Source: Acidimicrobiales bacterium (GTDB lineage Bacteria > Actinomycetota > Acidimicrobiia > Acidimicrobiales > SHLQ01). Taken from it: 56,772 nucleotides of DNA. The stretch covers positions 1-56,772 of the forward strand of contig JAHDCX010000020.1 in NCBI GenBank assembly GCA_020629635.1, given 5' to 3'. The notes below the pieces were generated by a model. The model saw only the letters and a program-made list of their open reading frames with translations. It ran no database searches and was not told where the DNA came from. Position numbers and translations under genes: made by a program. Positions 16,331 to 25,083 of this stretch are shown piece by piece (position 1 is the stretch's first letter; the number at the start of each line of letters is the position of its first letter).

Positions 16331-17553
16331 CACATGAACACCTCTCGCTCGAATCCGTCGATGAGTTGCTCGACGCGGCCCATTTCTTCCATCATGTCCT
16401 TGGGGTGCAGTACGCCAACGAGCTTGCCCGATTCGCCGATGACGGCGATGGAGAGGCCTCGTCCGGCGGCGGCGTAGACCTCGTTGAACGTGCGAGTTGC
16501 CGCCGTCGATTCGAAGTCGATCCGACAGCATGACTCGGCATCCGTCGTGCCCATCCGAGCGGCACGCATGGCATCTTCAGGCGTCAACAGGCCGGTCGGA
16601 CGGCCGTTCTCGTCGACCATGAATGCGCCCGGGTGGTCGTCCATCTTCTCCAGGGCATCGGCAATGGTCGACTTCTTGTCGATGACGACGGGCTCGCGCA
16701 TGATCGTCTCGACATCGATGACTCGGCCCTGATCGACGTCCTGCACGAACTCGGCAACGTAGCCGGTCGCAGGCTGGGTCAGGATCTCTTCGGGTGTCCC
16801 GATCTGGACGACGGCGCCATCCTTCATGATGCAGACGCGGTCGCCGATGCGAAGCGCCTCGTTGAGATCGTGGGTGATGAAGAGGATCGTCTTCTTCAGC
16901 TGATCCTGAATCGCCATCATTTCGTCCTGCATCTGACGGCGAATGAGCGGATCGAGCGCCGAGAAGGCTTCGTCCATCAACAAGATGTCCGGGTCGGCGG
17001 CGAGGGCTCGTGCCAACCCGACACGTTGCTGCATGCCGCCCGAGAGTTGGCGGGGACTGTGGTTGGCGAACGCATCGAGACCGACGAGACGCAGCGCTTC
17101 GAGTGATGCGGCGTCGCGAGTCTCCTTGTCGACCTTCTGGACCTTGAGCCCGTATCCGGTGTTGTCGATCACCGAGCGGTGCGGGAAGAGGGCGAAGTGC
17201 TGGAACACCATGCCCATCTTCGCCCGGCGAAACTCCTGGAGCGCCGAGCCGTCGAGGGCCTGGACGTCCGTGCCGTCGACGTAGACGTGGCCGTCGGTGA
17301 TGTCGTGGAGCTTGTTCACCGTGCGGATCGCGGTGGACTTGCCGGATCCGGAAAGACCCATGATCACGAAGATCTCACCCTGGTTCACGCTGAACGACAC
17401 ATCGGTCATGCCGACGACGTGATCCGTTGCGGCCTGCACTTCCTTCTTCGGCAGGCCGCTCTTGGCGAGCTGAAGCGCCCGCCCGCGCGGCTGCGGACCG
17501 AAGATCTTGTACACGTGCTCAAGCCGGATGATCTCTTCCCCGGACTCTGCCAT
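16330..17553 (-). CDS. proV: Glycine betaine/proline ABC transporter ATPase with CBS domains
   Basis: This 407-aa ATPase of the ProV/OpuAA class has Walker A GLSGSGKST (66-74), signature LSGGMQQRVGLARAL, Walker B ILLMDEAFSALDPL and the switch His in LFITHDLNEA. The family-specific insert KSGLPKKEVQAATDHVVGMTDVSF is also present. Two CBS-like domains follow (about 275-395, including TIADALEKMDDHPGAFMVDENG), which in OpuA sense ionic strength or nucleotides. Start ATG 17553 has GGGGG 6 bases upstream. It is the first gene of the importer operon, with a 120-base leader region upstream. It energises uptake of a compatible solute or catabolic betaine. Confidence 0.95.
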   Translation of the reverse strand: MAESGEEIIRLEHVYKIFGPQPRGRALQLAKSGLPKKEVQAATDHVVGMTDVSFSVNQGEIFVIMGLSGSGKSTAIRTVNKLHDITDGHVYVDGTDVQALDGSALQEFRRAKMGMVFQHFALFPHRSVIDNTGYGLKVQKVDKETRDAASLEALRLVGLDAFANHSPRQLSGGMQQRVGLARALAADPDILLMDEAFSALDPLIRRQMQDEMMAIQDQLKKTILFITHDLNEALRIGDRVCIMKDGAVVQIGTPEEILTQPATGYVAEFVQDVDQGRVIDVETIMREPVVIDKKSTIADALEKMDDHPGAFMVDENGRPTGLLTPEDAMRAARMGTTDAESCCRIDFESTAATRTFNEVYAAAGRGLSIAVIGESGKLVGVLHPKDMMEEMGRVEQLIDGFEREVFM

Positions 17554-17651
17554 CGATACCCCCAAGTGTGGCGACGGTCACGAAGGTAGCAGCCTCGTCG
17601 CTGCGTCCCGTACCGGGGCATGTCTCAATGGTGTGAACAAAATGGAACGCC

Positions 17652-17671
17652 GGTCCCAATCCTGCGGGACC
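17652..17671 (-). terminator. Hairpin after the propeller-like gene
   Basis: GGTCCC (17652-17657) and GGGACC (17666-17671) form a 6-base stem with an eight-base loop. It sits 3 bases past the stop of the gene at 17674-18900 and upstream of proV. It is consistent with a terminator separating the two minus-strand units. Confidence 0.5.
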
Positions 17672-17673
17672 CG

Positions 17674-18900
17674 TTACCCGTCGTCGCCACCCGTGGGGCG
17701 GACGATGATCAGGTCGGTCCCCTCGTCGGGCGAAGGAACGTTCAGATCTTTGAGCACGTAGGTCGCGGGCTCTTCGGGACGGAGGTCGGCGATGGCGACA
17801 TCGGACCCGACGAACCACGCCAACAGGGTCCCGTCATCGGACAGCGTGGCGCCTTGCGCGGGAGTCAGCCGTGATTCGATGCGCGTGGTCTCACCGCTGT
17901 CGAGGTCCCGAACGATCCATTCGCCCGCTCCCGAGGCGACGAGCGTGCGGCCGTCCGGGCTGAGCGTCACCGTGCCGAGACTGAGCTCCTCTGCCGGCAT
18001 CGTTCGTTCGCCGTCGCCGTTCCAATCGGTGATTCGACCCTCGCAGCGGCCGAACTCGTCGCAGTAGACACCGGCGAGCAGGTCATTCGATGCGGCAACG
18101 ATCCGGCCCAACCGCGTGGGAAGCGCACGAACCCCGTCGGCGTCGAGCACGGCAGAGACCCCGTCGGTGCCCGTGATGACCGCGCCGCGTTCGGCTCGCA
18201 CCATCACCGTTCGGTCGGCGGCGATTTCACCCTCCGAGAGGACCACAGGTCCCCACAAAGAGCCGAGGCTCCATCCCGTCGCATCGGTCTCTCGTTGAAG
18301 AAAGCTGTAGCGGTCTCGTTCGATGTCGAATCGAACGACTCTCAGCTGTCCAGAAAGCAGGCCGGACCGACCCATGTCGTTCACGTCAAACACATACGCC
18401 GCGTCCGAACTGTTCAACAACCGGACCTCCATCGCATCCTGCGGCAGCTGCGCGCCCGTGAAGCGGCCCGTTTCGATTCGTTCCCTGCTGGCCAAATCGA
18501 TGATGACGAGTTCGTCGTCTTCCGATGCGTAGACGAGAACCTGTCCACGGACAACGTCTGCGGGTGGCCCCGGGATCTGACGAGCGAAGTCGAGGTCGTT
18601 GGAGGAGGAGCTCGGACCGGGAGCGTCGGGGGCCGTCGACGGTGGGGTGCGGTCGGCTTGCTGCGTGTCAGGCGGGTCATCGCCGGCGAGGAACGCCGCG
18701 GTCGCGAGCGCGAGGGCTGCAGCCACGAGTAGGGCGGCGACAGTCGAGCGTCGCGGCGCTCTGCGGGGGTGCGGCGACGGCGCCTCCGGAGTCGGTCGAT
18801 CGGGCGACGGCGTCTTGGCGTCGGAGCGGAACGGTTCCCACTCGAACGACTGGCCGGCCTCGGATTCGCTGAGCAGGCCCGGCGGAGGTTCGAGGGCCAT
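17674..18900 (-). CDS. Membrane-anchored propeller-like hypothetical protein
   Basis: This 408-aa protein has a cytoplasmic Pro/Arg-rich N-terminus (1-50), one membrane span (about 52-72, VAALLVAAALALATAAFLAG), a disordered Pro/Ser/Thr linker and an extracytoplasmic domain. Recurrent beta-strand units such as VLVYASEDDELVIIDLASRE, GTVTLSPDGRTLVASGAGEWIVRDLDSGE and GATLSDDGTLLAWFVGSDVAIADL resemble WD40/TolB-like blades. A few Cys (YCDEFGRCEG) may form a disulphide. I do not recognise the family and no enzyme motif is visible. It shares a 22-base divergent promoter gap with the MFS gene. Confidence 0.7.
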   Translation of the reverse strand: MALEPPPGLLSESEAGQSFEWEPFRSDAKTPSPDRPTPEAPSPHPRRAPRRSTVAALLVAAALALATAAFLAGDDPPDTQQADRTPPSTAPDAPGPSSSSNDLDFARQIPGPPADVVRGQVLVYASEDDELVIIDLASRERIETGRFTGAQLPQDAMEVRLLNSSDAAYVFDVNDMGRSGLLSGQLRVVRFDIERDRYSFLQRETDATGWSLGSLWGPVVLSEGEIAADRTVMVRAERGAVITGTDGVSAVLDADGVRALPTRLGRIVAASNDLLAGVYCDEFGRCEGRITDWNGDGERTMPAEELSLGTVTLSPDGRTLVASGAGEWIVRDLDSGETTRIESRLTPAQGATLSDDGTLLAWFVGSDVAIADLRPEEPATYVLKDLNVPSPDEGTDLIIVRPTGGDDG

Positions 18901-18922
18901 CGGACAACGATAATGTGCCGCC
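18901..18922. promoter_or_regulatory. Divergent promoter with a shared -10 element
   Basis: Only 22 bases separate the two start codons. TAATGT (18911-18916) is 6 bases before the plus-strand GTG at 18923. The same bases read on the minus strand give CATTAT, 9 bases before the ATG at 18900. One AT-rich element may therefore serve both directions, with leaderless or near-leaderless transcripts. Confidence 0.45.
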
Positions 18923-20215
18923 GTGAATCACGAGAGCCCCTCGTTGGGCACCCCGTCACAACCCGCGATCACCTCGCCGTTGCTGTCGATGTGGGCGTTG
19001 TTCCTGGGCGTGGCGCTGATGATGCTCGGCAATGGGCTCCAGGGCACCCTGCTCGGCGTTCGATCGAGTATCGAGGGCTTCAGTACCGGCGTGATCGGTG
19101 CGATCCAGGCTGCGTACTACTTGGGCTTCTTGCTCGGCTCGCGTTTCACCATGCGTGCGCTCGGAAGCGTCGGGCACGTCCGCGTGTTTGCCGCGCTTGC
19201 GTCGAGTGCCTCGACCGCGGTCTTGTTGCATGCGCTCTTCGTCAACGCTCCGACCTGGTTCCTGATGCGGTTCGTGACGGGCTTTTGCATGGCCGGGCTG
19301 TACGTCGTCGTCGAGAGCTGGCTCAACGACCAGGCCACGCCCGAGACCCGAGGCCGAACACTGTCGATCTACATGGTCGTCACCATGGGTGGCGTCACCG
19401 GCGGGCAGTTCCTGCTCAACCTCGCACCCCCGGACAGTTTCGAGTTGTTCGTGGCCGCATCCGTCCTGGTCTCGATGTCGCTGGTCCCGATGGCCTTGTC
19501 CGAGGCGAGCGCCCCACCGATCGTGCGCCCCGAGCCGCTCCCCTTCCGGACGCTCATGCGGATCGTGCCGACCGGTGTCATCACCATGTTCTTTACGGGT
19601 GCCGCCGCCGGGGCGCTCTTTGCCTTCGGGCCGGTCTACGCCGCCGAGATCGGGATGTCGACCGCTCGAATCTCGTTGTTCCTGTCCGCCGCGTTGCTTG
19701 GCGCAACGCTTCTGCAAATCCCCATCGGCAGCCTGTCCGATCGGGTTCCCCGACGCGGCGTGATGGCGGTCGCAGCGGCGATTGCGACGGCCGCGTCGCT
19801 GTTCGGTGCCGGAACCGGGACCGGCCCAGGAGCCTTCGTCGCCATGTTCGCGATCGGTGCGACGTCCTTCCCGCTCTACTCACTCGCGATCGCCTACACC
19901 AACGACTGGATCGAGCCGGGCCAACGGGTTGGCGCATCAGCGTTGCTCGTGATGGTGAATGGTGTCGGGGCGGTCCTCGGCCCGCTGCTTGCCTCGGCGC
20001 TGATGGCGGTCTTCGATCCGTCGGCCTACTGGTGGTCCTTGATCGTCACCCACGGGGCGATCGTCAGCTACGTGGGCTATCGCATCGTTGCCCGCGATCC
20101 GGTACCCGTCGACGAGCAGACCACCTACCAGCCGTATCCGGCCAGAAGCTCCGCGCTCGCAGTTGTGATCGGGAGACGCCGTTCGAAGGCGAAAAAGAAG
20201 ACCGCAACGGACTAG
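18923..20215 (+). CDS. MFS transporter, YcaD-like
   Basis: This 430-aa protein has about twelve membrane spans. It begins LLSMWALFLGVALMMLGNGLQGTLLGVRSSIEGFSTGVIGAIQAAYYLGFLLGS and contains MRFVTGFCMAGLYVVVESWLNDQATPETRGRTLSIYM, which is characteristic of the YcaD group of major facilitator transporters. The GTG start sits 6 bases after TAATGT. It is followed by creatinase in the same direction with a gap of about 50 bases, so import of creatine or export of a product is a reasonable inference from context only. Confidence 0.85.
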   Translation: MNHESPSLGTPSQPAITSPLLSMWALFLGVALMMLGNGLQGTLLGVRSSIEGFSTGVIGAIQAAYYLGFLLGSRFTMRALGSVGHVRVFAALASSASTAVLLHALFVNAPTWFLMRFVTGFCMAGLYVVVESWLNDQATPETRGRTLSIYMVVTMGGVTGGQFLLNLAPPDSFELFVAASVLVSMSLVPMALSEASAPPIVRPEPLPFRTLMRIVPTGVITMFFTGAAAGALFAFGPVYAAEIGMSTARISLFLSAALLGATLLQIPIGSLSDRVPRRGVMAVAAAIATAASLFGAGTGTGPGAFVAMFAIGATSFPLYSLAIAYTNDWIEPGQRVGASALLVMVNGVGAVLGPLLASALMAVFDPSAYWWSLIVTHGAIVSYVGYRIVARDPVPVDEQTTYQPYPARSSALAVVIGRRRSKAKKKTATD

Positions 20216-20266
20216 GTTCCGCAGGCCGACACCTTGACCAATGTCGGTGGAAATGGGTTTGCACAC

Positions 20267-21484
20267 ATGAGTACTGACATGGACCGCATCGTCACGTGGC
20301 ACAACGGAGAGAAGACGCTTGGGCCGTTCTCTGCAGAGGAGATGGAGGCGCGCCAGGTGCGCCTTCGTGAGCACCTCGCCGCGGAGGAGATCGATGCGGC
20401 ACTGCTCACGAGCTACCACAACGTCTGTTACTACTCCGGTTTCATGTACTGCGCGTTCGGGCGCACCTACGGCTTCGTGGTGACCGCCGATTCGGCGACA
20501 TCGATCTCGGCCGGGATCGATGGTGGCCAGCCATGGAGGCTCACCCACGGCGACAACATCACCTACACCGATTGGCGCAAGGACAACTTCTTCCATGCCG
20601 TGCGCACGCTCGTTCCGGGAGCGAAGCGGATCGGGATCGAATTCGACGAGGTCAGTCTCGACCTGCTGGCCAAGCTCGAGGCGGCACTACCCGGCGTCGA
20701 GTTCGTCGACATCGGCACGGCGACGATGTGGATGCGCACGATCAAGTCCGCCGAAGAGATCGCCCACATCAAACATCTCACGCGCATCGCCGACATCGGA
20801 GGCGAAGCGTGCCGTGAGGCCATTGGTGTTGGAGTGCCCGAACACGAGGTCGCGCTCGCGTCGACGCAGGCGATGGTCCGCGAGATCGCCCAACTCCGTC
20901 CCTACACCGAGCTCATGGACACGTGGACCTGGTTCCAGTCCGGTATCAACACCGATGGCGCTCACAACCCCGTGACCAACCGGAAGATCGAACGCGGCGA
21001 CATCCTGTCGCTCAACTGCTTCCCGATGGTCTTCGGTTACTACGTCGCGCTCGAACGAACGCTGTTCGCCGAGACGGTTTCCGACGAACACCTGCGCCTC
21101 TGGAACATCAACGTCGAAGTCCACGAAGCAGGGTTGGAGCTGATCAAGCCCGGCGCAAAGTGCTCGGAGATCGCCGCCGCGCTCAACGACATCTACCGGG
21201 GATACGACCTTCTCAAGTACCGGTCATTCGGCTACGGACACAGCTTCGGCGTGCTGTGCCACTACTACGGACGTGAGGCTGGGGTCGAACTCCGTGAGGA
21301 CATCGACACCGAACTGAAGCCCGGGATGGTGGTCTCGATGGAGCCGATGATCATGATCCCCGAAGGTCAACCGGGTGCGGGTGGCTATCGCGAGCACGAC
21401 ATTCTCGTGATCAACGACGACGGCACCGTCGACAACATCACCGGATTCCCGTACGGGCCCGACGCGAACATCGTGGGCGCCTGA
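20267..21484 (+). CDS. Creatinase (creatine amidinohydrolase)
   Basis: This enzyme hydrolyses creatine to sarcosine and urea. The protein tracks the well-studied Pseudomonas putida creatinase closely: LLTSYHNVCYYSGFMYC, ISAGIDGGQPWR, MDTWTWFQSGINTDGAHNPVT, LSLNCFPMVFGYYVALERTLF, YGHSFGVLCHYYGREAG and VSMEPMIM. The catalytic His falls at residue 233 and the paired Glu residues at 262 and 359, almost the same numbering as the Pseudomonas enzyme. It has the pita-bread fold of M24 peptidases without the metal ligands. The start at 20267 is likely; ATG 20279 and TTG 20234 are also open. Its product feeds the sarcosine oxidase operon at 26049-31118. Confidence 0.95.
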   Translation: MSTDMDRIVTWHNGEKTLGPFSAEEMEARQVRLREHLAAEEIDAALLTSYHNVCYYSGFMYCAFGRTYGFVVTADSATSISAGIDGGQPWRLTHGDNITYTDWRKDNFFHAVRTLVPGAKRIGIEFDEVSLDLLAKLEAALPGVEFVDIGTATMWMRTIKSAEEIAHIKHLTRIADIGGEACREAIGVGVPEHEVALASTQAMVREIAQLRPYTELMDTWTWFQSGINTDGAHNPVTNRKIERGDILSLNCFPMVFGYYVALERTLFAETVSDEHLRLWNINVEVHEAGLELIKPGAKCSEIAAALNDIYRGYDLLKYRSFGYGHSFGVLCHYYGREAGVELREDIDTELKPGMVVSMEPMIMIPEGQPGAGGYREHDILVINDDGTVDNITGFPYGPDANIVGA

Positions 21485-21523
21485 GCGAACCGTGAACCCC
21501 GCGTCGCACGGGCGACAACCGCG

Positions 21524-22738
21524 ATGAACCGCCGGGTCACGGCCCTGCGTCGCTTGCTCACTTCCGGTGACGGCGAGGCGATTCGACAAGGCCTCACCTT
21601 GGCCGCAGGGATCGACGACGCCGACGTGTTCAGCCAACTCATTGACGGAGCGACAGCGCCTGCCCGAGTCGACGCGGACATCACGAAGTTCGGACGGTTT
21701 CCGAGCATCGGCCGAAACGCCGTGTTCGAGGCGGACGGCATCCATACGGCTCTGCTCGACCTCGCGCTCGTGCATCTCATTGCGGTCTCCGACCATTCGC
21801 TCCGTCAAGAGCTTCGATCCCTCGCGATCGGTGCGCCGACCAGCGCATCGGACGACGTCACCGTCGAGGTATGGCTCGACGGTTTGGAGCGACTCGAGAA
21901 TCTCACGCACCTGGACCTCTGGCTCCCGCAGAGTCAACCGGTTTCGCTCGCGCCACTCGAAGCGTTCCCGGCCCTCCGGTTTTTGCGTGTGCGCGGCGCA
22001 CGGATGCCGCCGGCACTTCCCCCGATGGCCACGCTCGAACGTCTCGAGGTCGGCCGGCTCAGCCTCACCGCAGACGCGGCGTATCCCCGCCTTCGAACCG
22101 TGCGGGGTTGGTTTGACGCTCCCGACGGTCTCGATGGGTCGCAACTTCCTGTGCTCGAAGACGTTGACGCCCGAAACGGCCTCGCTCTTCGGAACGTCGC
22201 GCGCTTGGGTCAGGTCCGGCTGAACAAGGGGCACTACGAGCTGCCCGGGTGTGAGGAGATCGATGCGCTGCACACGGCCAATGCCGGCTCTGTCGACGCC
22301 GCGGACCTGCGCCGAATCGGGACGCTCGACGGGGTCTGTCGAGGGCTGGACGTCTCTCGACTCGATCGGTTGGGGAAGGTGCGGATCCACGGCCAGGACC
22401 GATTCTCCGGCGGAACGTTCCCACCAGAAACCGAGCTCCTCTCCCCCACGGTGATGTTGCGCGGTCCGGAGCTGGTGACCCTCGGGAACCTCGGGGAACT
22501 GTCCGGTCTCGAAACGCTGCACCTCATCGATGTCACTGCGCCGCTGGATCTCGAGACGCTGCGTCATGCCCACGAATTGAAGGTCCTCGACTTGCGTGGC
22601 TCGACGGGGATCACCGACCTCGGTGCGCTCGTTGGTCACGCATCGATCGAGCAGTTGATCGTCGCTGGTTCAGGCGTGGCACACGTTCCGGAGCCGCTTC
22701 GAGCCTTGGTCGTCGAGTCACCGAACGGCGCCTCCTGA
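21524..22738 (+). CDS. Leucine-rich-repeat-like protein
   Basis: This 404-aa protein starts with a helical N-terminal part (1-115, e.g. LRRLLTSGDGEAIRQGLTLAAG and HSLRQELRSLAIG). A solenoid with irregular leucine-rich repeats follows: LERLENLTHLDLWLPQ, LEAFPALRFLRVRG, PMATLERLEVGRLSL, LGELSGLETLHLIDVTAPLDLETLRHAHELKVLDLRGSTGITDL. LRRs usually bind proteins. The first domain looks like those in proteins linked to MoxR/vWA systems (inference). It lies 39 bases after creatinase and its last 21 bases overlap the convergent vWA-peptidase gene. It has no signal peptide and is probably cytoplasmic. Confidence 0.75.
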   Translation: MNRRVTALRRLLTSGDGEAIRQGLTLAAGIDDADVFSQLIDGATAPARVDADITKFGRFPSIGRNAVFEADGIHTALLDLALVHLIAVSDHSLRQELRSLAIGAPTSASDDVTVEVWLDGLERLENLTHLDLWLPQSQPVSLAPLEAFPALRFLRVRGARMPPALPPMATLERLEVGRLSLTADAAYPRLRTVRGWFDAPDGLDGSQLPVLEDVDARNGLALRNVARLGQVRLNKGHYELPGCEEIDALHTANAGSVDAADLRRIGTLDGVCRGLDVSRLDRLGKVRIHGQDRFSGGTFPPETELLSPTVMLRGPELVTLGNLGELSGLETLHLIDVTAPLDLETLRHAHELKVLDLRGSTGITDLGALVGHASIEQLIVAGSGVAHVPEPLRALVVESPNGAS

Positions 22739-23938
22739 GCGTCCGTCTTCCATGGGAACGACCCGTTGACCGGCCAGTGCCGGTGGGTCGGCGCCTGCAG
22801 GGACCACCCAGAGCAATGGACAGCCGGGATCGACGCGTGGTGGACGAGCGAGTCCATCGGTGAGGTAGATCGCGCCGTCGAATGGCCGACTTGCGGCAGC
22901 GATCCACTCGAGTGCTGGGTCGAAGCGGGTGCCGCCTCGCCCGCCGATCGCCACTGGTGCCTCCCCGGCATAGGTCCAGTGCCGTCGAACGGCGAGATCA
23001 GATTCGACAACGGTCACCTCGGCGCCGCTCCGCCAGATGGAGCGGATCTCCGAGAAGAAGCGGCCGAGGCGGTCATCATCGACCGACCCGCTGGTGTCGA
23101 CGACCACCGCAATTCGCCGATGCCTCCGGACCCGGGTGCCCGGGTAGGTGCCGAATCGCTTGGACGGCCGACGGAGGGTGTTGGCGATTCTCGTGCGTTG
23201 ACTCGTCGACGCAAAGAGCCGGATGACTCGACGCCAATCGACCGACGGTTCGGTCTCGGCGATCAGTGCATTGACGAGGTCCTGAACCAGGCCGGGAGCG
23301 TCTCCGAACGTGTCGCCCGCACGCGCCTTTGCCTGCTTTGCCGCCTCGGCGAGCTCGGCTCGCGCCGCCGACGTGTCCACGGAGTCGGATTCGTCCCAAT
23401 CCCCGTGATCCGAGTGTTCGCCGTGCAGGCCTTCGGTGACGCCATCCTCCTCTTCGCGGAGCCGGTCGTAGTACCACTCCATTGTCTGGTCTGGAGGAAG
23501 TTCGATCTCGAACGAATCACAGGTGATCGCCCCGCGTGGCAGAGGCCAGTCCCCGATCAGCTGATTCACGACCAGGTCGGCTGCGAGATTGCGGATGCGG
23601 TGATCGGGCCGGGCCGCGTCGCTTCTCCCGACGTGATCGAGGAGCAGGTGAAGCACTTCGTGTTTGATGACGGCGACGCGCTCGGCCCGGTCGCTCAATG
23701 TGCCGACGAAGAACGACGGGTTGACACTGAGAAGCGGATGACCGTTGCGGTACCCGACGCCGGCGGTCTTAAGACGGGGGCCGACCTCCCGGCTGATCTG
23801 GACGAGCAGATGACCGAAGAAGGGCTCCTCGTGGATCAGATCGACGACGGCTCGACTGATCTCGTCGTGGGTCCGGTGAATCGCTTCGGACGTCGGTTCG
23901 AGCGTGTCCGACGGAGTTCCCGGTTGCTCCAGAGTCAC
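22718..23938 (-). CDS. DUF2201-type putative metallopeptidase with vWA-like domain
   Basis: This 406-aa protein has two parts. The N-terminal zincin-like domain carries HEVLH at 93-97 with a further His at 102 (HExxHxxxxH), in the context VAVIKHEVLHLLLDHVGR. The C-terminal von Willebrand A-like domain has a complete MIDAS: DTSGS (281-285), Thr in GGRGGTRFDP (337) and Asp in YLTDG (361). An acidic His/Asp-rich linker (about 160-190) joins them. This arrangement is the DUF2201 family, typically encoded beside a MoxR AAA ATPase, as here (10-base gap). The GTG start at 23938 is tentative. It presumably acts as a protease or metal-dependent adaptor driven by the ATPase. Confidence 0.85.
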   Translation of the reverse strand: MTLEQPGTPSDTLEPTSEAIHRTHDEISRAVVDLIHEEPFFGHLLVQISREVGPRLKTAGVGYRNGHPLLSVNPSFFVGTLSDRAERVAVIKHEVLHLLLDHVGRSDAARPDHRIRNLAADLVVNQLIGDWPLPRGAITCDSFEIELPPDQTMEWYYDRLREEEDGVTEGLHGEHSDHGDWDESDSVDTSAARAELAEAAKQAKARAGDTFGDAPGLVQDLVNALIAETEPSVDWRRVIRLFASTSQRTRIANTLRRPSKRFGTYPGTRVRRHRRIAVVVDTSGSVDDDRLGRFFSEIRSIWRSGAEVTVVESDLAVRRHWTYAGEAPVAIGGRGGTRFDPALEWIAAASRPFDGAIYLTDGLARPPRVDPGCPLLWVVPAGADPPALAGQRVVPMEDGRSGGAVR

Positions 23939-23948
23939 GGCGCGGCGT

Positions 23949-25040
23949 TCACAGTGCGTCCAGCGCCATCGCGGAAAGCACCGGATCCCGAAGCGCGGCG
24001 GCGAGCTGAGGCGACGCGTCCACGAGCAGTTTGCGATGCGCCATCAGGCGAAGGTCGTTGGGAAGCGAGTCGTGGCACAGAAACGCAACCAGCCGCCGAG
24101 CCTGATCGTCGGTCGGCACGAATGCCTCTCTGCCGACCTCGATCGTTAGCCGGGTGATGACCGCGTTCAGCCGATCGAGACGACGTCCCGTTTCGTCTTC
24201 GGCGAGGTCGGCGAGTCGTGCGGATGTCTCTGCGATGTGTCCGTCGAGGATCTGCGCTGGCGTGATCAGCGTCGGGACGCCATCGCGGACGTAGCTGAGG
24301 AACGCCGCCGCGGTTTCTTCGTCGAGCGCGCTGAGCGCAAGTGCGTGGACATGAGCTCGCTCGGCCGCAAGATCGTCGAGGTCAGCGATCTGGCCAAAGA
24401 ACTGCGTCAGCGAGCGAGGGGTGGTTCGTCGGCCAGTCACGATTTCGGGGTAGGTGAGCACGAAGGCGACACCTCGTTCGTCGACGCCGGCGCCGACGGC
24501 CCATCGGGCCCACGCCTTCGGGTCGAACTCCATGCTGACGTGCAACATCCGGGTGAGCATTGCGTCGTCGAGGGGGGTCACGCTGTAGTCGTGGCCCTCG
24601 GGGTTGGCCGTGGTGACGATGTGCCAGTCGTCGGGCAGGGCCCAGCTGACGAGTTCGTTGCGCTGGAGCAGCTGCATCAGGCCACGGAGGATGCGGTCGT
24701 CGGCACGGTTGAAGTCGTCGAGCAGGAGGATCCCTGGTCCGGGTTCGGTTGGGACCCAGTCGGGTGGCGCGAAGTGGGTGGATCCGTTCTCGATGACCGG
24801 GAGACCGTGAAGGTCGCCCATCTCCTCGAATTGCGCGGGTGCGGCGTATGCGAATCGCCAGCCGTTTCGGCGAGCGATGGCTTCGACGAGGGCGGTCTTG
24901 CCGATGCCGTGAATGCCCCAGATGCAGACCGGCGTTGGGTCCGAGGTGCCCTCGATGGAGCAGGTGACGATCCGTTCGACGAACGCACCGACCTCCTCGG
25001 AGGTGAGCGTTGCTCCATGGAGTCCTGATCGTGTGTTCAT
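23949..25040 (-). CDS. MoxR-type AAA+ ATPase
   Basis: This 363-aa ATPase has Walker A GIHGIGKT (42-49), Walker B ILLLDDFNRAD (104-114), sensor-1 region IVTTANPEGHDYSVTPLDDAMLTRMLHVSM and an arginine-containing TTPRSLTQFF sensor-2-like segment. LDEAMLTR-type wording and a RGLMQLLQRNEL insert fit the MoxR group of chaperone-like AAA proteins. The ATG at 25040 has GAGGGGG 6 bases upstream; the longer ORF has an atypical N-terminus. It is upstream of, and surely co-transcribed with, the DUF2201 gene, so a pair that remodels or cleaves a client is expected. Confidence 0.88.
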   Translation of the reverse strand: MNTRSGLHGATLTSEEVGAFVERIVTCSIEGTSDPTPVCIWGIHGIGKTALVEAIARRNGWRFAYAAPAQFEEMGDLHGLPVIENGSTHFAPPDWVPTEPGPGILLLDDFNRADDRILRGLMQLLQRNELVSWALPDDWHIVTTANPEGHDYSVTPLDDAMLTRMLHVSMEFDPKAWARWAVGAGVDERGVAFVLTYPEIVTGRRTTPRSLTQFFGQIADLDDLAAERAHVHALALSALDEETAAAFLSYVRDGVPTLITPAQILDGHIAETSARLADLAEDETGRRLDRLNAVITRLTIEVGREAFVPTDDQARRLVAFLCHDSLPNDLRLMAHRKLLVDASPQLAAALRDPVLSAMALDAL

Positions 25041-25083
25041 TGCGGCCCCCTCAACGCCGGACCGGCTCCCCGCATTCCGGGTG

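Noticed and set aside
22766-24157. 463-aa plus-strand frame opposite the DUF2201 gene
   Set aside because: The minus strand carries HExxH and MIDAS motifs; this frame shows none.
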